Positions 17,708-24,863 of a stretch of 33,598 bases of DNA are shown piece after piece. The stretch spans positions 1 to 33,598 of the forward strand of contig NZ_CAUUWA010000023.1 of NCBI RefSeq assembly GCF_963548695.1, written 5' to 3'. This DNA comes from an uncultured Fretibacterium sp. Lineage in GTDB: Bacteria > Synergistota > Synergistia > Synergistales > Aminobacteriaceae. The notes below the pieces were generated by a model that was not told where the DNA came from, searched no databases, and was given only the letters and a program-made list of their open reading frames with translations. The position numbers and the translations under genes were made by a program. How positions within the stretch are numbered: position 1 is the first letter of the stretch; every line of letters begins with the position of its first letter.

Positions 17708-18611
17708 GGACCAGCAGGCCGCCCGCCAGGGCCAGCCCCGCTGCGGATGCGAAGCAGAACCGCGCGGCGCGTTCGGGGCCGAGACGGAGGGAGAGACGCC
17801 CGAAAAACGCCCCCGCGGCCGCCCGGGCCAGGACGGCCTTGACCCAGAACAGGGGAAGGTCGACGACGGCCATGAGAAAACCGCCCCTCTCGAACAGATC
17901 CAGGGTCGAAAAGGGCGCGAAGAGCGAGACCCCAAGGGCTGCCATGGCAAGCCCTCGTATGGAGTCCGCGGCCCGAGCCGAGGCCGGGCCCTCGTCGTCC
18001 CCGAGCTTGAAGAGGGGCAGTACGAGGGCCGTAGCGGCCGCAACGGCCGAGAGCCCCAGGGCCCCCGCCCCCTCCGCGACCGACCAGACGGACCTCGTGA
18101 CGAAGACCTCGAGCCCCAGAGGGGCCCCCGGCATCCCCTTGCGCCACGCCACCCAGGACACGGAGCCGATGACGGCCGCCACGGGCAGGGCCCAGCCCCA
18201 AAGCGAGGCCCAGGGGCTTCTTCGTCCCGCCGTCCCGGCCCATCCACTCAGAAGGAGAAGGGTGGGGATCAGGATGATATCGATGTCCGTCCCGAGTACC
18301 GCCGGGAAGCGCCCAGGGGGGATAAAAAGGAAGGACGCCAGGGCCAGGCCCCCGGAAAGTGATGAGATGGAAAGCGATGAGATGGAAAGTAACGATATGG
18401 AGAGCGGCGAGGCAGCCCGATACGAGGGGGCATCACTCCCCATCGGCCCAATCGTATCGGGGGAGGCAAGACCGGCCGCATCCCGGACCGGCGGCGGGGG
18501 CGCTCCGCGGAGCCGGGCGGCGGCGACGCGCGCGATTCCGTCGGCGGTCCGCGCCGCTAGGGCGACCAGGGGCAGGAGCAGGACGGCGGCGAACAGCCTT
18601 ATCGGCCACAC
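17697..18611 (-). CDS. Orphan NuoH/HycD-like multi-spanning membrane protein
   Basis: This 304-aa protein has about seven hydrophobic segments. The start, LFAAVLLLPLVALAARTADGIARVAAARLRG, then PPPVRDAAGL, follows the pattern of NuoH/HycD (complex I subunit 1 and formate hydrogenlyase subunit 4), where the helix is followed by ..R..ARLQ.R.GPP..Q...D..KL. The last region (VVDLPLFWVKAVLARAAAGAFFGRL) resembles the FxxK helix of the same family. The usual acidic quinone-site residues are not obvious, and no hydrogenase or complex I partner is nearby, so the role is unknown. The ATG at 18611 overlaps the rsmA stop by 13 bp. Residues near 70-90 contain an in-frame 15-bp tandem repeat. The NuoH relationship is inference by eye. 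Confidence 0.65.
   Translation of the reverse strand: MWPIRLFAAVLLLPLVALAARTADGIARVAAARLRGAPPPPVRDAAGLASPDTIGPMGSDAPSYRAASPLSISLLSISSLSISSLSGGLALASFLFIPPGRFPAVLGTDIDIILIPTLLLLSGWAGTAGRRSPWASLWGWALPVAAVIGSVSWVAWRKGMPGAPLGLEVFVTRSVWSVAEGAGALGLSAVAAATALVLPLFKLGDDEGPASARAADSIRGLAMAALGVSLFAPFSTLDLFERGGFLMAVVDLPLFWVKAVLARAAAGAFFGRLSLRLGPERAARFCFASAAGLALAGGLLVLTA
18361..18405 (-). repeat. 15-bp tandem repeat, three units, in frame
   Basis: Units at 18361-18375 and 18376-18390 differ by one base; a third at 18391-18405 is more diverged. The tail of a partial unit (GGAAAGT) precedes the first. Read on the minus strand each unit encodes L-S-I-S-S or a close variant, so gain or loss of a unit keeps the frame. 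Confidence 0.85.
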
Positions 18612-19471
18612 GGGGGCCCCTCAGGCATCTCCGGAGGACGCACGGCCATTCCGCCGAGGCGCGTCCGGAGGGTCCCGTAGAGGGACAGCCAGGCATCGCC
18701 CTCCAGGTCCTCGGCCCGGCTCCGCGGGTCGATGCCCGCCTCCCTCAGGCGCCCTTCCCAATCCTCGAGGCCCTCGAAGCCCTTGAGGTTGTTGAAAAGC
18801 GTCTTCCGCCTCTGGGCGAAGGCCCTGTGGAGCAGGCCGCTCCACAGCCCGTCCTCCATCAGGTGAAAGTTCCGGGAGAGCACGATCTCGATCACCTCGG
18901 AGTCCACCCTCGGCCTGGGGCGAAAACAGGAGGGCGGGACCCGGCGCACCCGTTCGACCGCCCCCATCACCTCCAGGGCCACCCCCAGAGGGTAGCGTTC
19001 CTTCGTGTCCGCCGACGCCGTAAGGCGGTCCGCCGCCTCCTTCTGGACCATGTACAGATGATGCCGGAGCCCCCGCGCCCCAAGGCGCAGCAGGGACCAG
19101 ATCAGGGGGGTCGTGATGTTGTAGGGGATGTTCGCGACCGCCTTTCGGGGGAATGGGGAGAGGGCCCCGCAGTCCATGCGCAGGGCGTCGCCCCAGTAGA
19201 GGGACAGCCGCGGCTCCCGAGAGGCCAGCCCCTCCAGATACGGCCTGAGCCGCTCGTCGAGCTCCACGGCATGGAGATGCGCGCAGCCGCGCTCCAGGAG
19301 GGCGCGGGTCAGGACCCCCTGGCCGGGGCCGATCTCCAGGACGACATCCTCCTCCCCTATCGCGGCGCGGCGGACGATATCCTCCAGCACCCCACGATCC
19401 ACCAGAAAGTTCTGTCCGTAGCGGCGCAGGGTCCGAAACCCCTCCGCGCCCTTCCCCGGCAGACGGCTCAC
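18599..19471 (-). CDS. rsmA: 16S rRNA (adenine1518-N6/adenine1519-N6)-dimethyltransferase
   Basis: RsmA (KsgA) dimethylates two adenines in helix 45 of 16S rRNA during small-subunit assembly. The 290-aa product has the family start RRYGQNFLVD, the SAM motif LEIGPGQGVLT, the catalytic NIPYNIT loop, LMVQKE-like YMVQKEAADRL, and PSCFRPRPRVDSEVI followed by FAQRRKTLFNNL. Length is normal. Its ATG overlaps the stop of ybaK (ATGA), and the membrane protein gene overlaps its 3' end, so the three form a coupled operon. Confidence 0.96.
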   Translation of the reverse strand: MSRLPGKGAEGFRTLRRYGQNFLVDRGVLEDIVRRAAIGEEDVVLEIGPGQGVLTRALLERGCAHLHAVELDERLRPYLEGLASREPRLSLYWGDALRMDCGALSPFPRKAVANIPYNITTPLIWSLLRLGARGLRHHLYMVQKEAADRLTASADTKERYPLGVALEVMGAVERVRRVPPSCFRPRPRVDSEVIEIVLSRNFHLMEDGLWSGLLHRAFAQRRKTLFNNLKGFEGLEDWEGRLREAGIDPRSRAEDLEGDAWLSLYGTLRTRLGGMAVRPPEMPEGPPCGR

Positions 19472-19971
19472 CGTTCCGCGGGCTCCTTTCTGAGCACGGT
19501 CCTCGTCCCGCCGGTCATGGCAAGCAGACGCTCGGGGGCGACGGGGAAGAAGGCGTGGTCCGTCCCCGCGGCGGCCCAGACGACGGGATAGCGGAACAGG
19601 TCCTCGTCGAGCAGGGCCGGAAGCCGCTCGGGGTATCCCAGGGGCGGAACGCCGCCCACCCGAAAGCCGAAATGTTCGAACACGAAATCGGGGGAGGCCA
19701 TTCGGGACCTCTTCCCGCCAAGGGCCCTGGCGACCGCCCGCGCATCCACCCTGTTGACCCCGCTCATCAGGACCAGACAGGGGGTCCCGTCCACCAGAAA
19801 CACCAGGCTCTTGAGGATCTCACCGGGCGGAACACCCAGGGTTCCGGCGGCATCCTCCACCGTAAAAATCGTGGCCTCGGTCATCGTGATCGCGATATCC
19901 TCAGCTCCGACCTCGTCCAGGGCGGACCGGACCTTCGACACGGCCCGTTCGGCCTCCTGCGATTCCAACAT
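19468..19971 (-). CDS. YbaK/EbsC-family aminoacyl-tRNA deacylase
   Basis: Proteins of the YbaK/ProX fold hydrolyse mischarged tRNAs such as Cys-tRNA(Pro) or Ala-tRNA(Pro). The 167-aa product shows FTVEDAAGTLGVPPGEILKSLVFLVDG, the central Lys and Ser of the site, RMASPDFVFEHFGFRVGGVPPLGYP (the GG.PP.G loop) and a terminal FFPVAPERLLAMTGG. The loop pattern and overall form fit the YbaK/EbsC branch; the exact substrate is not certain. The start at 19971 is preferred over the ATG six codons upstream because AGGGGGA sits 8 nt before it. It is the first gene of a ybaK-rsmA-membrane protein operon. Confidence 0.9.
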   Translation of the reverse strand: MLESQEAERAVSKVRSALDEVGAEDIAITMTEATIFTVEDAAGTLGVPPGEILKSLVFLVDGTPCLVLMSGVNRVDARAVARALGGKRSRMASPDFVFEHFGFRVGGVPPLGYPERLPALLDEDLFRYPVVWAAAGTDHAFFPVAPERLLAMTGGTRTVLRKEPAER

Positions 19972-20007
19972 TGGCAGAATCCCCCTCACCCATAATATTT
20001 TGAAGAA

Positions 20008-20050
20008 CGCCCGCCCCCGGCCTCCGCAGAGGCTGAGTTCCCGGCGGGCG
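20008..20050 (-). promoter_or_regulatory. Strong leader hairpin at the 5' end of the ybaK mRNA
   Basis: CGCCCGCC (20008-20015) pairs with GGCGGGCG (20043-20050), and inside it GCCTC (20020-20024) pairs with GAGGC (20029-20033) around a CGCA loop. On the minus strand the hairpin begins almost at the predicted transcription start and is followed by a short T-containing stretch. It may protect the mRNA 5' end or act as an attenuator. Confidence 0.6.
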
Positions 20051-20066
20051 CTTTCATTCTACCGCA
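20019..20066. repeat. Promoter/leader repeat, copy A (ybaK upstream)
   Basis: A 48-bp stretch that recurs at 22495-22543 with about seven substitutions and a one-base indel. The shared part includes CCGCAGAGG, TGAGTTCCCGG, GGCGCTTT and the complement of a -10 element. Confidence 0.8.
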
Positions 20067-20085
20067 CCTTCGATTCCAATTCCAA
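20056..20085 (-). promoter_or_regulatory. Sigma-70-type promoter of the ybaK operon
   Basis: On the minus strand TTGGAA (20080-20085) and TAGAAT (20056-20061) are separated by 18 bp. Transcription would start close to 20050, just at the leader hairpin, about 80 nt before the ybaK start. Confidence 0.55.
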
Positions 20086-20175
20086 GGAAGCGCTGACCGC
20101 CGGCCTCTGTCAATTCCTCGGATGGCTTAAGATGATGCATCGGGTGCATTTTGGGAGATGCCTTCAAGATGAGAC

Positions 20176-20200
20176 AAGGGGGCCGGATATCGGCCCCCTT
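20176..20200 (-). terminator. Terminator hairpin after the Synergist-CTERM gene
   Basis: AAGGGGGCCG (20176-20185) and CGGCCCCCTT (20191-20200) form a perfect 10-bp stem with a 5-nt loop, about 30 bp after the stop codon. The T-tract on the minus strand is short and interrupted. Confidence 0.7.
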
Positions 20201-20228
20201 CTCGAGCTGCATTCGATCCGTTACCGGA

Positions 20229-21146
20229 TTATCGTCTTTTCATCCTCGAGGCCAGCGGAAGGAGCCCCAGCAGGGCCAGGAAGGCGTAGCCCGCGCTGCA
20301 TCCGCCGCCACCGCCACCGCCACTACCCCCACCGCCGCCAGAGGCTTTTCCGGACGTGACCGTGAAGTTGACGACCTCGGAAAGGGGCCAGTTCTGGCCG
20401 TCCACGCCGGTAAACGTCACGTCCACCTTGGCCTTCACCGGAACGTCCTTGACGCTGTAGGCCGCGTCGAGCGCCTTGGCCTGGATATTGTTGGCGGCGC
20501 CGTCCCAGGTGAGGGAGAGCTTGGCCGCGTCCAGTTTCGCGGGGTCGAAGTCGAACGTGACGCCGGCGATCTTGAGGTCCTTGTCGACCGCTCCGGCCTT
20601 GCCTTTGAGCGTCAAGGTCAGCGTATCCTCCGACCTCTTCGAGGTGTCGATAGCGAGCGCCGCCTTGCTCTGATCTACGCTGACCGGATCTTTTGCGGTG
20701 ATCTCGAAGGTGAACTTGGAGGATGTCCCCCCATGCTCCATTTTCAGCACAAGCTTTCCCGTATCGCCCGGTTTCGTCCCGGCCGAGAACCCGAAGGCTC
20801 CCTTGTCGTTGGTGAGCCCCACCTGGTAGTCGAGACCGGCAGAGGAATCCTTCTGTATCTCGTTGGGTTGGGCGACAAAGACGCCAAACTGGCTCGTTCC
20901 CACCACTTCGACCTTCGCGCCGAGGAACATCTCGGAAAGGCCCTTTACCGTGAGGTCGTCACCCCCTTTGGTGCTTAAAGCTCCCGACTCCAAAGTCGAA
21001 GCCGTGTATTCGATGAAGAAGTTAGTGTCCAGAATAGGGAGAGCAGCCGAAGCCGGCTTACCCGCAAACATGATGACCGTGATGGCGGCCAGGGCCAACA
21101 CAAACAGTACCGACGCAACCTTGAACTGCCTCAAACGCTTTGTCAT
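20229..21146 (-). CDS. Exported protein with Synergist-CTERM sorting domain
   Basis: The product is 305 aa. It has an N-terminal signal peptide (KRLRQFK, a hydrophobic core, cleavage probably after KPASA near residue 34). The mature region of about 230 residues is beta-rich and may contain a cohesin-like or Ig-like fold; DFDPAKLDAAKLSLTWDG is compatible with cohesin-type modules, but this is a guess. The C-terminus is a poly-Gly/Ser linker, then CSAGYAFLALLGLLPLASR and a basic tail, which matches the Synergist-CTERM signal believed to direct cleavage and surface anchoring in Synergistota. ATG 21146 is chosen over an upstream extension because AAGGAAG precedes it and the signal peptide starts there. 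A terminator follows. Confidence 0.88.
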   Translation of the reverse strand: MTKRLRQFKVASVLFVLALAAITVIMFAGKPASAALPILDTNFFIEYTASTLESGALSTKGGDDLTVKGLSEMFLGAKVEVVGTSQFGVFVAQPNEIQKDSSAGLDYQVGLTNDKGAFGFSAGTKPGDTGKLVLKMEHGGTSSKFTFEITAKDPVSVDQSKAALAIDTSKRSEDTLTLTLKGKAGAVDKDLKIAGVTFDFDPAKLDAAKLSLTWDGAANNIQAKALDAAYSVKDVPVKAKVDVTFTGVDGQNWPLSEVVNFTVTSGKASGGGGGSGGGGGGGCSAGYAFLALLGLLPLASRMKRR

Positions 21147-21341
21147 GACGAACAACACTTCCTTCCTTTTCGGTCTTTCCCAGGCTCCTCGAGTCCGGCG
21201 CCGTGACAGCACCTCCCCCCGCAGCAGCGCCCGTCCCTCATTTGGCCATTCCTCTGCCCGTTCCCGGGAGGCGTACCCGAACCTCCCCACAGAAATGAGA
21301 GCCTGCGTGCTGTCAGGATATCACGTTGTTTTGAAAAAGAA

Positions 21342-21372
21342 TGTTCCGTTCTTGCCCTTTTCCTGTTCCGTT
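21342..21372. promoter_or_regulatory. Pair of 9-bp direct repeats 22 bp apart, candidate AraC-family operator
   Basis: TGTTCCGTT occurs at 21342-21350 and 21364-21372, exactly two helical turns apart, between the araC stop and the Synergist-CTERM gene. AraC-type regulators commonly bind direct repeats about 21 bp apart. A possible -10 for the downstream gene on the minus strand, TATCCT, is at 21315-21320, which would place the near repeat over the -35 region. Confidence 0.5.
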
Positions 21373-21381
21373 ATTGACTTT

Positions 21382-22305
21382 TTAGGAGGAAAATCCGGAG
21401 GTCCGGGACGCTTCGCCGAGGGATTTTCGACGGTATTCGGTGGGAGAGAGCCCGGTTTTCTGGCGGAACACGCGCGCGAAGTGGCTGGGATTGGGAAATC
21501 CACAGAGCTTCCCCGCCTCGGCGATGGTGCATTGGGGGTCCTTCAGGATGTCCATCGCGCGGTGGATGCGGATCAGCATCTGGAACTGGCGGGGCGTCAT
21601 GCCCGTGTGAGCGCGGAACTTGCGCAGGGCGGTAAACTTGTTGACATGGACGATTTGGGAGACCTCCGAAAGGGGGCAGGGGTCACTGCGTTCGCTCAGG
21701 TGCTCGACGGCCCGATCCAGCTCCGCGTCGCCCGGGACGCGCTGCTCCGCGCCCGACGCGGTGAAATGGAGCCTGCGAATGAGGCAGACGGCAAGCTGCG
21801 TGACGATGCTGTCGACCATCACTCCGGATCCGATGCCGGGGCTGCCCCTTCTGCCCCCTCCGTACTCGACGAAGAATGCGTGCATCAGGGCCTTGAGCTC
21901 GGCGTCGTAGGGGATCAGCTCGTTCTTGAAAACCGTGTCGGGACTACCGCGCAGGGTACGGCACATCTTCTGGAAGAAGGGATAGCGGAAGTAGAGGCTG
22001 ATGAAGGAGACGTTGGGGATCGGCTCGGTCACCGCGTGGGACTGACTGCCGTTGACGGGGTAGATGGAGCCGCCCGGGACGAAGATGGGGTGTCCGTCCC
22101 GCGTCCCGCCCCGGACCGGGGAGAGGGCGATGAAGAACTGCACGCTCTCGTGGCGGTAGCTGTTGGGCAGCATGCAGACCGGCCTGCGGCTCACGATCAC
22201 GGTCAGGTTGTTCGTCCTGAAGAACCCCAGGTAGGGGTTGTTTCCGATGAACTCACGGAACGGCACCCAAGGGCGGGCGACCTTCTCGGAGAGGTTGTCC
22301 TTCAT
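21382..22305 (-). CDS. AraC-family transcriptional regulator
   Basis: The 307-aa product has an N-terminal cupin-like ligand domain (about 1-190; VPGGSIYPVNGSQSHAV is typical of the sugar-bowl fold). The C-terminal double helix-turn-helix at about 205-300 contains LSEVSQIVHVNKFTALRKFRAHTGMTPRQFQMLIRIHRAMDIL and IAEAGKLCGFPNPSHFARVFRQKTGLSPTEYR, the AraC signature. ATG 22305 is chosen over a 126-codon upstream extension because AAGGAGGG lies 8 nt before it and the extension is made of tsaD debris and repeat. It may control the Synergist-CTERM gene downstream. The ligand is unknown. Confidence 0.92.
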   Translation of the reverse strand: MKDNLSEKVARPWVPFREFIGNNPYLGFFRTNNLTVIVSRRPVCMLPNSYRHESVQFFIALSPVRGGTRDGHPIFVPGGSIYPVNGSQSHAVTEPIPNVSFISLYFRYPFFQKMCRTLRGSPDTVFKNELIPYDAELKALMHAFFVEYGGGRRGSPGIGSGVMVDSIVTQLAVCLIRRLHFTASGAEQRVPGDAELDRAVEHLSERSDPCPLSEVSQIVHVNKFTALRKFRAHTGMTPRQFQMLIRIHRAMDILKDPQCTIAEAGKLCGFPNPSHFARVFRQKTGLSPTEYRRKSLGEASRTSGFSS

Positions 22306-22327
22306 CGCGTTATCCCTCCTTGGCGCA

Positions 22328-22490
22328 CGTCGTGCCGGAGCGGAACGGGAAAGTCGAAGACGTGAGGGTCGCCATCCCGTCGATCTCCGGGCCTCCGGGA
22401 CAGGCCTTGTCGCAGGCCTCGCCCGCCGCGAACTCCGGAACCGCGCCGCCGAATCGGGAGCGATTCCAAATCCGGCTCGAGAGCGGCTCG
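22328..22490 (-). pseudogene. Shattered partial copy of tsaD
   Basis: Read on the minus strand this stretch gives EPLSSRIWNRSRFGGAVPEF, matching ELLSSQIRDHSRFGGVVPEF of the intact TsaD (13693-14835). It then jumps to GEACDKA, PGGPEID and, after a frame change, DGDPHVFDFPVPLR, matching GEAYDKA, PGGPEID and DGNPHAFDLPVPLR. Nucleotide identity in the matched blocks is high. Relative to tsaD it lacks about 345, 24 and 11 nt, the last a frameshift, as well as both ends. It forms the 5' flank of araC and cannot be functional as TsaD. Confidence 0.85.
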
Positions 22491-22494
22491 CCAC

Positions 22495-22543
22495 GGCCGC
22501 CGCAGAGGTTGAGTTCCCGGAAGGCGCTTTAAATTTTACCGCA
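22495..22543. repeat. Promoter/leader repeat, copy B (upstream of the tsaD remnant)
   Basis: Second copy of the ybaK promoter/leader sequence in the same orientation. It keeps a -10-like TAAAAT (22533-22538, minus) after TGCGG, but the outer stem of the copy A hairpin is lost and no -35 is evident. It could still drive araC with the tsaD debris as leader. Confidence 0.75.
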
Positions 22544-22611
22544 AGCGAAGCGAGCGGCTGCCGGAGGGCTCCTACTGAGGGTAGCAGCATGGGAGGACTG
22601 CGGAGAAGCAC

Positions 22612-22662
22612 AAAAACCGCCGGTCCAGGGAAGGGCAAGTCCCTTCTGCCGCGAACCGGCGG
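22612..22662 (-). terminator. Rho-independent terminator of the fliS-M48 operon
   Basis: On the minus strand a perfect outer stem, CCGCCGGT with ACCGGCGG (22655-22662 and 22617-22624), encloses an inner GAAGGG/CCCTTC stem and is followed by TTTTT (22612-22616). It lies 30 bp after the M48 peptidase stop codon. Confidence 0.88.
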
Positions 22663-22691
22663 GGAGTACGAAGGACGGTTCAAGAATGGGT

Positions 22692-23840
22692 CTATCGAAA
22701 ATACTTGGCGACGGGATGTTGCCTCCTGGCCCTGTCCAGGGCGGCCATAAGATTTTTGCGGAGGGTCGGCATGTCGTCCATGTCCGCCGTTCCCTGGGCC
22801 AGGAGCTTGTTTCCGATGTAGAGACGGTCGCCCTCAATCCGGAGGTCGTAGGGGGCAAGCTCCATCTGGAAATCGCTGTTCAGCGTGGTTCGGGCCTGCT
22901 CGAGCGCCGCACGGACCTCCGGCGTCTTCCTACCGCCCCAGACCGCATAGCCGTCGATGGTCAGCTCCGCACGCTTGGGCGTCTCCCGGAAGGCGGTCCG
23001 CAGGAGGGCCAGCGAGTGCTTCCGTTCGACCCTGATGCCGAGTTTTTTCAGCTTGTCAAGTGCTGCTTGAAGGCGCTCCCTGGACTCCGGGTGGTCCATG
23101 TAGATGCCGTAATCCCGGATCGGCTGCTTCAGCTCCTCGTTCATGAACTTTTCCAGCAGCGTGACCATCCCGCCGGGAGGGTATCCCGCGGCGATGAGAA
23201 CGTCCAGCCCATTGCTGTCCGCCTCCTTCTCGAACTCCATCGTGTAGGAGTTCGTGATCGTCACCTGGGCCACCTGAGCCAGTACGACCGGGGCCGCCGC
23301 TCCCCCGCTCAGGAGCATGACGGCGAGCGCCGCAAGGGAGACGGCTTTGGACTTCGCGGCCATCTTCAGACCATGACTGCGGTCCGCGTGGGTCATTTCG
23401 TGGGCCATGACCGCCGCTATCTCGGAATCGGTCTTGAGGAGGTCGAGGATGCCCGATGTGAAGAAGATGAAGCCGCCGGGCAGGCAGAAGGCGTTGAGAG
23501 CCTCGGTCTTGACGATGCGGATCTCATAGGGGATGCGGCGCTCCATGTGGGGTTCGAGGCGGTTCAGGATCATCCGAAGACGCGCGAGACGAGCGGGGTC
23601 CGCCTCCAGGGGCCAGTTCTTCTCGATCTCCGCCAATGCCTTCCGGCCAATCTTCCGTTCCTTCTCCAGCCCAAGGTCGGCGCCGTTGTCCTCGGCCCTC
23701 TTATCGGCGGAGACGGCTGGGCGGGAGGACTTTCGGGCCGCAGCCTCCGATGGGCGCGGCGGAATCGGGGAAGAGTTTACGAGAAAAACGAGGAGGAGTA
23801 TTGCTCCAACTCGTCTCAATCCGTTTTTATCAGGAGACAA
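22692..23840 (-). CDS. M48-family zinc metallopeptidase, exported
   Basis: The 382-aa product has an N-terminal hydrophobic export segment (VGAILLLVFLVNSS) and the catalytic HExxH motif AHEMTHADRSH near residues 147-151. The third zinc ligand is probably the Glu in FEKEADSNGLDVLIAAGYPP. This matches the BepA/Oma1-like M48B-C family that handles misfolded envelope proteins, without a recognisable TPR tail; the last 120 residues are a separate small domain. TTG 23840 is the likely start, with GGGAGGGAG just upstream, overlapping the FlgN-like gene by 11 bp. Linkage to flagellar chaperones under a sigma-28 promoter is unusual. Confidence 0.9.
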   Translation of the reverse strand: MSPDKNGLRRVGAILLLVFLVNSSPIPPRPSEAAARKSSRPAVSADKRAEDNGADLGLEKERKIGRKALAEIEKNWPLEADPARLARLRMILNRLEPHMERRIPYEIRIVKTEALNAFCLPGGFIFFTSGILDLLKTDSEIAAVMAHEMTHADRSHGLKMAAKSKAVSLAALAVMLLSGGAAAPVVLAQVAQVTITNSYTMEFEKEADSNGLDVLIAAGYPPGGMVTLLEKFMNEELKQPIRDYGIYMDHPESRERLQAALDKLKKLGIRVERKHSLALLRTAFRETPKRAELTIDGYAVWGGRKTPEVRAALEQARTTLNSDFQMELAPYDLRIEGDRLYIGNKLLAQGTADMDDMPTLRKNLMAALDRARRQHPVAKYFR

Positions 23841-24303
23841 AGGTACTCCCTCCCATCTTGGTATATCCGATGACGGCCTCCCGGCCCCGCGTCATGGACG
23901 CGAGCTTTTCGCGCAGCCCGGAAAGGTACCGCTCCAGCTCCTCCTGAGCACTGGCCTCGGCCTTCGAGAGCTCCTCCGCGATCGCCCGGGTCTCCTGAAG
24001 GGCCTGGGAGAGCTCGCCGGAATGAGCCTCGGGAAGGGACGCGAGGAGTTGCTCCCAGAAACCGTCCGCACCGCGCGTACCCTGAAGCCCCGAATCGGAG
24101 AGAGCGTCCTGCCAGGAGTCCACGAGGAGCTGCAGCCTGAAGATGACCGCGTCCTTCTCCTGGAGGATGTCCAGGAGCTCCTCCATGTCCTCGTTGAGGA
24201 GGATGGCCTCGAGTTCGCGCGAGACCATCGCCCTCAGGGTACGGTAGAGGCCCAGTTCCTCGGAGAGCAGGTCCTTGAGCCTGGCCGCAAGGTCATCCCG
24301 CAA
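23830..24303 (-). CDS. FlgN-like flagellar export chaperone
   Basis: The 157-aa product is almost entirely helical, with an N-terminal LLSEELGLYRTLRAMVSRELEAILLNEDMEELLDILQEKDAVI pattern typical of the FlgN family, which binds hook-associated proteins before export. Sequence conservation in FlgN is low, so the call relies on helical pattern, length and position behind fliS. TTG at 24303 has GGAGGT 7 nt upstream and overlaps the end of fliS by 11 bp. Confidence 0.7.
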   Translation of the reverse strand: MRDDLAARLKDLLSEELGLYRTLRAMVSRELEAILLNEDMEELLDILQEKDAVIFRLQLLVDSWQDALSDSGLQGTRGADGFWEQLLASLPEAHSGELSQALQETRAIAEELSKAEASAQEELERYLSGLREKLASMTRGREAVIGYTKMGGSTFVS

Positions 24304-24838
24304 GGTTCAGACCTCCGGCCTTCCGGGACGCCGGCTTGGGGGCCGACGGAGCGGGGGCTGCAGGTTTTCGGGGTGCATCCTGCTTGAGCTCGGAGAGGGC
24401 GTTTCGGAAATCCTCGTCCTCGGGATGGGCCTCCTGATAGTCCTTGAGGAGCTTCATCAGGGCCTCCTCCCAAGTGCTCTTGAGCTCCTCCAGCATGGCG
24501 CGGACGGTGCGGACGTTCTCCGGGAGCTTTTTGACGTTCGCCTCCACGAGCAGTTGATACATGTAGTCGTAAAGGCGCATCAGGTTCTGGGCCATGTCTC
24601 CGCCCCTGGTGGTGTTGAGGGTGACCATCAGCTCCCGGATAACGTCCTGGGCCCGGATAATCTCGCGGTTGGCGAGGTCTATGTCCTGTGGGTGCCCGTC
24701 CCCCTCCTCCAAAGCGGTCTCCGCGAGGCGGCAGGAACGTATGCCGATGTCGTAGGTGATCAGCAATAGCTGCTCCTTGGTGGCCGTCGATATCTGGGTC
24801 GCCTGATAGGCGAACTGCGCGCTGCTCTTGTTTTCCAT
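24293..24838 (-). CDS. fliS: Flagellar export chaperone FliS
   Basis: FliS binds the C-terminus of flagellin and prevents early polymerisation. The 181-aa product has AQFAYQATQISTATKEQLLLITYDIGIRSCRLAETAL, then RAQDVIRELMVTLNTTRGGDMAQNLMRLYDYMYQLLVEANVKK, the family hallmark. Residues after about 150 are an Ala/Pro/Lys-rich extension not found in short FliS proteins. ATG 24838 is preferred to the ATG three codons upstream because AGGAGGGG would touch the latter. It is the first gene after a sigma-28 promoter. Confidence 0.95.
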   Translation of the reverse strand: MENKSSAQFAYQATQISTATKEQLLLITYDIGIRSCRLAETALEEGDGHPQDIDLANREIIRAQDVIRELMVTLNTTRGGDMAQNLMRLYDYMYQLLVEANVKKLPENVRTVRAMLEELKSTWEEALMKLLKDYQEAHPEDEDFRNALSELKQDAPRKPAAPAPSAPKPASRKAGGLNLAG

Positions 24839-24863
24839 GAAAAGCATCCCCTCCTATGCTCTA

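Noticed and set aside
9631..18247. Long antisense and alternate-frame open frames (for example minus 9631-11358, plus 10347-11447, plus 14022-15242 upstream part, minus 16391-18247)
   Set aside because: They lie over well-supported murJ, tsaD and rarA, are full of Arg/Gly/Pro/His, and arise from high-GC codon use.
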